Shown piece by piece: positions 7,952 to 15,424 of a stretch of DNA of 21,032 bases. The position numbers and the translations under genes were made by a program. Origin of the DNA: Nemertoderma westbladi. Taxonomy: Eukaryota > Xenacoelomorpha > Nemertodermatida > Nemertodermatidae. Under the pieces are notes generated by a model. That model was not told the DNA's origin. It was given only the letters and a program-made list of their open reading frames with translations, and ran no database searches. Within the stretch, counting starts at the first letter, position 1; the number at the start of each line of letters is the position of its first letter. Where the stretch lies: assembly GCA_032718475.1 (NCBI GenBank), contig JAUCBJ010000049.1:1-21032 (forward strand), written 5' to 3'.

Positions 7952-8390
7952 AGTGCAATTAGTATGTACATATGTAATAATCAATAGAATATAATCATAT
8001 AATCAAAGTAAGTAGTATAGTCATGTAACCTTTTCCAACTAGCTACTGGGACTGGGGTCCAATTGACTATGACAGGACGAGACACTAGACGACTCACACT
8101 TCTTAGTGCGACGGTGCGAAAAGGGAGGATGAGGTTCATCAGGAGTGAGTGGAGCGGAATGAGTAAGGGCTGAGTATAGAACGCAGGGGAGATAGTGAGA
8201 GGTGGTGTTGAGGCGTGTGAAGAGAGTACGGGTGCAATTCAAATGTGGGGGGGGGGGGGGGGGGAGTAAGAGGTAGAGTGAGGGACAAAGAGGTCCGAAA
8301 GTGGAGTGGAGTTAGAGTGGAAGTAGAGAGAAGTTAGAGTCAGTTAGAGTGGAGTGGAGATTTAAAATTGTGTGCGAGAAGTCCACAATC
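7952..8390. other. Non-coding, purine-rich stretch
   Basis: No gene is supported. 8270-8360 is a loose GAGTGGAGTTAGAG-type simple repeat, similar in flavour to 4780-4890. An 18-base G run lies within it (8247-8264). Confidence 0.6.
8247..8264. repeat. Homopolymer of 18 G
   Basis: Eighteen consecutive G residues are seen on the plus strand. It could form G-quadruplexes, and its exact length is prone to sequencing error. Confidence 0.95.
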
Positions 8391-8412
8391 GTCTCAAACC
8401 GGGACGCCAGAT
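8391..8412 (-). promoter_or_regulatory. Candidate minus-strand LTR end and primer binding site
   Basis: Read on the minus strand, the sequence is ...CCAAGACA followed by TC and TGGCGTCCCGG. An LTR ending in ACA, a two-base gap and a TGG-starting tRNA-complementary site is a common LTR-retrotransposon arrangement. If correct, the LTR lies to the right (from about 8412) and the leader to the left. No matching tRNA was confirmed. Confidence 0.3.
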
Positions 8413-8414
8413 GT

Positions 8415-8446
8415 CTTGGTGCAACATAGGTTGGAGTTGCACCAAG
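8415..8446. other. Perfect stem-loop, 11-bp stem
   Basis: CTTGGTGCAAC (8415-8425) pairs perfectly with GTTGCACCAAG (8436-8446) across a 10-base loop. It is the first of a cluster of perfect hairpins. Confidence 0.85.
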
Positions 8447-8518
8447 AGGGGGTAGTAATATCATACCCAGAGGGAGCGGCCAGGAAAGCCGACTCCAAGT
8501 AAAAGAACTCCACCCCAC

Positions 8519-8537
8519 ACCCGATAGTAGATCGGGT
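8519..8537. other. Perfect stem-loop, 7-bp stem
   Basis: ACCCGAT (8519-8525) pairs with ATCGGGT (8531-8537) across a 5-base loop. Confidence 0.7.
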
Positions 8538-8541
8538 TCCA

Positions 8542-8626
8542 GCGGAATTGAAGCGCACTCGAAGGTGATGCTATCTTCTCACCGGGAAGATAGCATGGGG
8601 GGGAGTGTGAGCGGATTCAATTCCGC
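8542..8626. other. Nested double stem-loop
   Basis: The outer stem is GCGGAATTGAA (8542-8552) with TTCAATTCCGC (8616-8626), 11 bp and perfect. The inner stem is ATGCTATCTTC (8568-8578) with GAAGATAGCAT (8586-8596), 11 bp and perfect, with a 7-base loop. The bases between are partly complementary (CACTC/GAGTG). Confidence 0.85.
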
Positions 8627-8677
8627 CTCACAACCCCATAAAGTTGGGAAGTGGCGCCCTTTTTCAGCAATATTGGA

Positions 8678-8709
8678 GATACGAGATTGATAGTAACCAA
8701 TCTCGTATC
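8678..8709. other. Perfect stem-loop, 12-bp stem
   Basis: GATACGAGATTG (8678-8689) pairs with CAATCTCGTATC (8698-8709) across an 8-base loop. Confidence 0.85.
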
Positions 8710-8798
8710 GCACCCAATAAAGGGGATAACACACCCCAAAAGCCGCACAAAGGGAGGTTAGAGGTCAAACCACCTCGAGAGGGCAGATAACCAACACC

Positions 8799-8813
8799 GG
8801 GGGGGGGGGGGGG
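8799..8813. repeat. Homopolymer of 15 G
   Basis: Fifteen consecutive G residues on the plus strand, the second such run within 600 bases. Confidence 0.95.
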
Positions 8814-9840
8814 AGCACTCCCACTCCCACAGAGGTGAGAGGCGTGAAGTAGGTTATTAGCCAATAGGGGCAAGGGAGAGCATCCGCTAGGTAATAAGGC
8901 CACAGTACCGTAAGAATGATAGATATATATTATCAGTGTATTGTCATACCAATTTAGTTTACTCAGTCATTCAGTTCAGTGCAGACCGGTGACATTTCGC
9001 ACCGTCACCGTCACTACATATTACATACACTTTATATTGCCTTTCCGGTATTATTCTGCAATTGTGCTTCAACTGTGCTATTATCTATCTATTATCCATT
9101 TTACATATCCATAACGAATATCAAAGCGATAACAACAAACTATTATCTTTCTCAATAATACGGTGACGCGTAGCCTATCAAACCGGTCGGGATCCCTTGA
9201 TCCTGTCACATACTACTGGACTTTTCACTCTCATTGGTTGGTTGCATACTATTTAATTACAAAAATAATGAATTGAAGAACAATATTCTTACTGTTGGGT
9301 TTTAAACCATTTGTAAGTCGCGTTATAATTAACAGAAATTAATGATTAATAGTTCATTTGAAAGCCTCGTTATTCAGGATTATCAATAAGTAAAAAATCT
9401 TATAACTCTTACGGGAAGTTATTCTTTAAAGCGATCGACTCTTATCTTATCGACTTTATCACTTTGTGTCAGAACGATATAGAGAAACCAAACAGGTGAA
9501 CCGCAAAATTCAATAAAGTAACAGAGAACATTATTCTTTATTTAAATTACAAATAAAATAAACATTAACAAACAAGCAGCATAATGAATTAATTAATGTC
9601 AACAAATTGTAGGTAATTAATAATTATTGTTGAATGTAAATGATGCCGATTTCAGCAGATGGTATTTAAATCCAATAATCTACAACTCAACCTCAATGAG
9701 GGAGATGACGTCCAAGAAGTCATTAAACACTCGAACAAACATATTTTCCGTGTCTCATAAAAAAAATTCCAGGGAAATTTCTACAAACAAATGTATATCT
9801 ATTTAAATTGTTATATATTAATAATTTATTTATTAGTTTA
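8814..9840. other. AT-rich non-coding stretch, possibly including the remainder of an LTR
   Basis: No gene is seen on either strand. A short stem-loop is present: CGGTGAC (8987-8993) with GTCACCG (9004-9010). Overlapping initiator-like TCAGTC, TCATTC and TCAGTT motifs lie at 8963-8978, downstream of a TATATAT run near 8924. The spacing is too long for a confident promoter call. From about 9240 the sequence is plain AT-rich DNA. Confidence 0.5.
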
Positions 9841-12675
9841 GAATTGACATTTTGACATGTCATTTTGCCAAACTGTCATTTTCAAGTTGACATTTTGACA
9901 TGTCATTTTGCCAAAATATCAATGTGTCAAAATGTCACTTTCAATTTGACATGTCATTTTGCCAAAATGTCACTTTCAAGTTGACATTTTGACATGTCAT
10001 TTTGCCAAAATGTCACTTTCGAATTGACATTTTGACATGTCATTTTGCCAAAATGTCACTTTCGAATTTACATTTTGACATGTCATTTTGCCAAAATATC
10101 AATGTGTCAAAATGTCACATTCGAATTGACATTTTGACATGTCATTTTGCCAAAATATCAATGTGTCAAAATGTCACTTTCAAATTGACATGTCATTTTG
10201 CCAAAATGTCACTTTCGAATTGAGATTTTGACATGTCATTTTGCCAAAATGTCACTTTCGAATTGACATTTTGACATATCATTTTGCCAAAATTTCACTT
10301 TCGAATTGACATTTTGACATGTCATTTTGCCAAAATGTCACTTTCAAATTGACATTTTGACATGTCATTTTGCCAAAATTTCACTTTCGAATTGACATTT
10401 TGACATGTCATTTTGCCAAAATATCAATGTGTCAAAACGCCACTTTCGAATTGACATTTTGACATGTCATTTAGCCAAAATGTGACTTTCGAATTGACAT
10501 TTTGACATGTCATTTTGCCAAAATGTCACTTTCAAATTGACATTTTGACATGACATTTTACCAAAATGTCACTTTCGAATTGACATTTTGACAGGTCATT
10601 TTGCCAAAATGTCACTTTCGAATTGACATTTTGACATGTCATTTTGCCAAAATGTCACTTTCAAATTGACATTTTGACATGTCATTTTGCCAAAATGTCA
10701 CTTTCGAATTGACATTTTGACATGTCATTTTGCCAAAATATCAATGTGTCAAAATGTCACTGTCAAATTGAGATTTTGACATGACATTTTGCCAAAATGT
10801 CACTTTCGAATTGACATTTTGACAGGTCATTTTGCCAAAATGTCACTTTCGAATTGACATTTTGACATGTCATTTTGCCAAAATGTCACTTTCAAATTGA
10901 CATTTTGACATGTCATTTTGCCAAAATGTCACTTTCGAATTGACATTTTGACATGTCATTTTGCCAAAACGTCACTTTCGAATTGACATGTCATTTTGCC
11001 AAAATATCAATGTGTCAAAATGTCACTTTCGAATTGACATTTTAACATGTCATTTTGCCAAAATGTCACTTTCAAATTGACGTTTTGACATGTCACTTTC
11101 GAATTGACATTTAAGACATGACATTTTGCCAAAATGTCACTTTAAAATTGACATTTTGACATGTCATTTTGCCAAAATGTCACTTTCAAATTTACATTTT
11201 GACATGTCATTTTGCCAAGATGTCACTTTCGAATTGACATTCTGACATGTCATTTTGCCAAAATGTCACTTTCGAATTGTTATTTTGACATGTCATTTTG
11301 CCAAAATGTCACTTTCAAATTGACATTTTGACATGTCATTTTGCCAAAATGTCACTTTCGAATTGACATTTTGACATTACATTTTTCCAAATTGTCACTT
11401 TCGAATTGACATTCAAATTGACATTTTGACATGTCATTTTGCCAAAATGTCACTTTCGAATTGACATTTTGACATGACATTTTGCCAAAATGTCACTTTC
11501 GAATTGACATTTTGACATGTTATTTTGCCAAAATGTCACTTTCTAATTGACATTTTGACATGTCATTTTGCCAAAATATCAATGTGTCAAAATGTCACTT
11601 TCAAATTGACATTTTGACATGTCATTTTGCCAAAATGTCACTTTCGAATTGACATCTTGACATGTCATTTTGCCAAAATGTCACTTTCAAATTGACATTT
11701 TGGCATGTCATTTTGCCAAAATGTCACTTTCGAATTGACATTTTGACATGACATTTTGCCAAAATGTCACTTTTGAATTGACATTCAAATTGACATTTTG
11801 ACATGTCATTTTGCCAAAATGTCACTTTCAAATTGACATTTTGACATACATTTTGCCAAAATGTCACTTTCGAATTGACATTCTGACATGTCATTTTGCC
11901 AAAATGTCACTTTCGAATTGTTATTTTGACATGTCATTTTGCCAAAATGTCACTTTCAAATTGACATTTTGACATGTCATTTTGCCAAAATGTCACTTTC
12001 GAATTGACATTTTGACATTACATTTTTCCAAATTGTCACTTTCGAATTGACATTCAAATTGACATTTTGACATGTCATTTTGCCAAAATGTCACTTTCGA
12101 ATTGACATTTTGACATGACATTTTGCCAAAATGTCACTTTCGAATTGACATTTTGACATGTTATTTTGCCAAAATGTCACTTTCTAATTGACATTTTGAC
12201 ATGTCATTTTGCCAAAATATCAATGTGTCAAAATGTCACTTTCAAATTGACATTTTGACATGTCATTTTGCCAAAATGTCACTTTCGAATTGACATCTTG
12301 ACATGTCATTTTGCCAAAATGTCACTTTCAAATTGACATTTTGGCATGTCATTTTGCCAAAATGTCACTTTCGAATTGACATTTTGACATGACATTTTGC
12401 CAAAATGTCACTTTTGAATTGACATTCAAATTGACATTTTGACATGACATTTTGCCAAAATGTCACTTTCGAATTGACATTTTGACATGTCATTTTGCCA
12501 AAATGTCACTTTCGTATTGACATTTTGACATGTCATTTTGCCAAAATATCAATGTGTCAAAATGTCACTCTCGAATTGACATTTTGACATGTCATTTTGC
12601 CAAAATGTCACTTTCGAATTTACATTTTGACATGTAATTTTGCCAAAATGTCACTTTTAAATTGACATTTTGACA
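9841..12675. repeat. 43-bp self-complementary minisatellite, about 65 copies
   Basis: The consensus unit is gacattttgacatgtcatt followed by ttgccaaaatgtcactttcg and aatt. Three length classes are interspersed: 43 bp, a 59-bp form with an extra atcaatgtgtcaaaat, and a 35-bp form lacking the first gacatttt. Each unit contains several dyads: GACATTTT with AAAATGTC, the 10-bp palindrome TGACATGTCA, CATTTTG-C-CAAAATG, and TTCGAA. Single-base variants are scattered throughout, so the array is fairly old, except for a large recent duplication near its right end. No coding is supported; short open frames across it are chance. Confidence 0.97.
11225..12445. repeat. 641-bp higher-order repeat inside the 43-bp array
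   Basis: Rare variants recur in the same order exactly 641 bases apart. gacattctgac occurs at 11236 and 11877, gttattttgac at 11279 and 11920, and ttttgaattgacattcaa at 11771 and 12412. This shows a block of about 15 units was duplicated as a whole, with few changes since. Confidence 0.9.
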
Positions 12676-13080
12676 AGTGCACAAAGTGCATTTTCGCAGT
12701 CAGTTTCGCAGTACTTTGTGAAGTTGCGTTTTCCAAGCAGTTTAGTACTTTGTAGTTGCGTTTTCCCAGGTAGTTTAGTACTTTAAAGTGCGTTTTCGCA
12801 GTCAGTTTCGCAGTACTTTGTGAAGTTGCGTTTTCCAAGCAGTTTAGTACTTTGTAGTTGCGTTTTCCCAGGTAGTTTAGTACTTTAAATTGCGTTTTCG
12901 CAGTCAGTTTCGCAGTACTTCGTGAAGTTGCGTTTTCCCAGGTAGTTTAGTACTTTAAAGTGCGTTTTCCCAGGCAATTCAGTACTTTGTAGTTGCGATT
13001 CTCAGACCGTTTAGTACTTTAATGTTGCGATCCCCAGGCAGTTTAGTACTTTAATGTTGCGATTCCAGTTAGTGCAGTCT
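12676..13080. repeat. 32/37-bp minisatellite with 102-bp higher-order unit
   Basis: The short unit resembles agttgcgttttcccaggtag followed by tttagtacttt. A longer variant contains cgcagtcagtttcgcagt. A trio of units recurs every 102 bases (starts near 12685, 12787 and 12889), after which the array becomes irregular. It begins directly after the 43-bp array. The long variant contains ACAAAGT and ACTTTGT as an inverted pair. Confidence 0.92.
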
Positions 13081-13509
13081 TGGAAACAAGCAATTCCGGT
13101 ATACCGGAAATCCCGGCGGAAATTTTGTTTGAAGTTTCCTCATGAAACATTTGATTATTTTAATATAATATTAAATTATTAAATAAATTCTTGTTCTGGC
13201 TGGAATTTTCGGTTTGTTAAAATCCCGATTCCGATACAGCACTACAATTAATAACCGCTTGGGGGCGCTAACTAAAGAAAAAATATTCTAAACAAACAAT
13301 AAGCATGTCGCATTCTTGCACTGATCAGTTAAGCACCCATAACCGCCATCAATAAGGCTAAACTTAATAAAAACCGCATTACAAAAATGATTCCCTCAAT
13401 GCATCCACTCAAACAACCGTCCCTGAGCCAATAACTCTATAAATGTGACATAGAAAAAAGAAGATAGCTGTTGATACTACAAAAATCACCAGTTACTAAA
13501 AATAAACAC
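13081..13509. other. Non-coding spacer
   Basis: No gene is seen. It starts with a perfect 16-bp palindrome (13094-13109), followed near 13160 by an AT-rich dyad TTTAATAT-A-ATATTAAA. The rest is AT-rich without recognisable features up to the foldback element. Confidence 0.6.
13094..13109. other. Perfect 16-bp palindrome TTCCGGTATACCGGAA
   Basis: Fully self-complementary 16-mer in otherwise ordinary spacer DNA. It could bind a dimeric factor or be chance. Confidence 0.6.
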
Positions 13510-13517
13510 TTGAGTAA
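13510..13517 (+). repeat. Left target-site duplication TTGAGTAA
   Basis: Eight bases identical to 14915-14922, directly abutting the foldback element. They fit the hAT preference nTnnnnAn. Confidence 0.85.
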
Positions 13518-14914
13518 TAGGGCGGTGCGTGTTTTACTTTTTTTCGATTTCATTGTTCTACCGGTGCACAAAAGTTGCCAAATGGTAAAAAAATAAGGAA
13601 AAAAAATTCTTTAAATTTCATCTATATCTTCACGGATCCCAAGAGGGTTGAAATTTTGAGCCATCGCGATGCACCATAATGAAATGTATAACAATATAAC
13701 ACATTGATGAAAGATCAATGACTCAAAAAAGAACTTCCTGCATGCATAAAATGTCATCAAATGGGTCCAAACTTAGTTAGATACCAAAATTTTAACTTTT
13801 GGGTCAAGGGAACTAGTGCCACAGGCACATGGCCAGAACCTACCATTTGGCGCAAGTGATGATTATTCTCAATTTTCGCGATGGCCAACTTTGAGTTCTC
13901 CTACTGCATTAATATTATGCTCATTAGAACCGATTTAGTGGGGGTAGACAACTTCAAAACAAACGTATAGCGAATAGTTCTTGAGATATCGCAGAAAATG
14001 TGAAGTACGGCACAAGTCTACATTACCGCCTTGATGTTATATGGACAAATACACAATAAATGATATTTTGAATTATCTCAAGGAATCAAAAAATAGACAC
14101 ATCACAGAAATGATCGATATAGTGGGTGAAGACACCTTCAAAATAAGCGTAGAGTCATTAGTTCTTGAGTTATTTTACAAAATGTCAAGACTATATCCAC
14201 CAATTACTACTTGATATTGAGTTGACCCATTCCACACATTTTATACAAAAACTATAGTGAATTATGTACTACTCTTTAATTTTGAAGGTCTCTGTATACA
14301 CTAAATCAATTTGTTGCAGTGATGTGTATATTTTTGATGCCTTAAGATAATTAGAAGTAAAATTTTTGTGTATTTGTCTATAAATCATCAAGGCAGTAAT
14401 GTTGACATGTGCCATACTTAACATTTTCTGTAATATCTCAAGAACTATTCGCTCTATGCTTGTTTTGATGGTGTCTACCCCCACTAAGTCGGTCATTGCG
14501 GTTCTAATGAGCATAATAATAATGCCGTGGGAGAACTTAAAGTTGTCCATCACCAAAATTGAGAATAATCATCACTTGCGCCAAAGAGTAGGTTCTAGTC
14601 ATGTGCCTGTGGCACAACTTCCCTTGATCCAAAAATTAAAATTTTGGTATCTAACTAAGTTTAGACCCATTTGATGACATTTGATGCATGCAGGAAGTTC
14701 TTTTTTGAGTCATTGATCTTTCATCAATGTGTTATATTGTTATACATTTCATTATGGTGCATCGCGATGGCACAAAATTTCAACCCTCTTGGGATCCGTG
14801 AAGATATAGACGAAATTAAAAGAAATTTTTTTTACCTTATTTTTTTACCATTTGGCAACTTTTGTGCACCGGTAGAACAATGAAATCGAAAAAAGTAAAA
14901 AACGCACCGCCCTA
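13518..14914. mobile_element. hAT-type foldback (long terminal inverted repeat) non-autonomous transposon
   Basis: The element is about 1,397 bp and begins TAGGGCGGTGCG and ends with its exact complement CGCACCGCCCTA. The inverted repeat extends about 640 bases inward on each side (13518 to about 14160 and about 14272 to 14914). By eye the arms are roughly 90 percent identical, with a 10-base indel, and a centre of about 110 bases is unpaired. An identical 8-bp duplication TTGAGTAA flanks it. The 8-bp duplication matching nTnnnnAn and the TAGGG terminus are hallmarks of the hAT superfamily (established knowledge). There is no transposase, so movement would need an enzyme supplied in trans. 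Transcripts would fold into long double-stranded RNA. Confidence 0.88.
13936..14190. repeat. Diverged ~184-bp direct repeat inside the left arm
   Basis: A block starting tagtgggggtagacaacttc (13936) recurs as tagtgggtgaagacaccttc (14120). Both copies continue with cttcaaaa..a..gtatag/gtagag and agttcttgag. Part of each arm was therefore duplicated before or during formation of the palindrome. Confidence 0.7.
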
Positions 14915-14922
14915 TTGAGTAA
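14915..14922 (+). repeat. Right target-site duplication TTGAGTAA
   Basis: Identical to 13510-13517 and immediately outside the right terminus. Confidence 0.85.
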
Positions 14923-15424
14923 TCCTTACTGATAGATAATAAATACCATATCTGATGGAATAAGAGACTTATTCAAGTAAATACGGTTCTTACAATCCAA
15001 TAAAGTAACCACATTATGATACACGTATACATACACTTAGCCAATGAAAATGCGATGTTAAACAATAATAGTCGACGCGAACGCACCACAACGAGCTGTT
15101 TTTAACCAGAGGATATTAAATAATCTCAAATAAATATTAAGTTGAAAACCTATAAAATATGTTACACGGTAGATTTAGATTCGGGTGTAAGAGTAATTAA
15201 TATTAATTAAAATATTGAGGTAACCAGAAGAAGGCTCCTCTCTCTTGGCTGTTACCTATACGATAAGATAAGGACTGACTCCCAAAGGCTGGTCCACTGC
15301 TGTTATACCTAGGGTACGATCCCTAAGTGGAGCTGCACTCGTTGGCAACAACTAGTGCAACCCAGGCGTTCATCCTTGACTATAGTCGATAAATAGGAAC
15401 CAAGGTAACATCGGAAACAAAGGA
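14923..15424. other. Non-coding spacer
   Basis: No gene is seen. It is AT-rich to about 15215 and then of mixed composition. A small hairpin TAGGG-TACGAT-CCCTA (15310-15325) contains a pol III B-box-like GGTACGATCC. No A-box or tRNA cloverleaf accompanies it. Confidence 0.55.

Noticed and set aside
8924-8978. TATA plus initiator promoter (TATATAT with TCAGTC)
   Set aside because: The spacing is greater than the normal 25-31 bases and no downstream element is visible; mentioned only in the spacer description.
10002-12838. Short open frames within the 43-bp and 32/37-bp arrays
   Set aside because: Low-complexity translations of satellite DNA, interrupted at irregular unit-length changes.
14269-14883. 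Three open frames of 70-95 codons within the foldback element, considered as transposase remnants
   Set aside because: They lack any RNase H-like or BED/dimerisation motif, and the sequence is explained by the inverted repeat arms.
15310-15325. tRNA or SINE head suggested by a B-box-like GGTACGATCC in a small hairpin
   Set aside because: The loop is six rather than seven bases, there is no A-box at the right distance, and no cloverleaf can be drawn.
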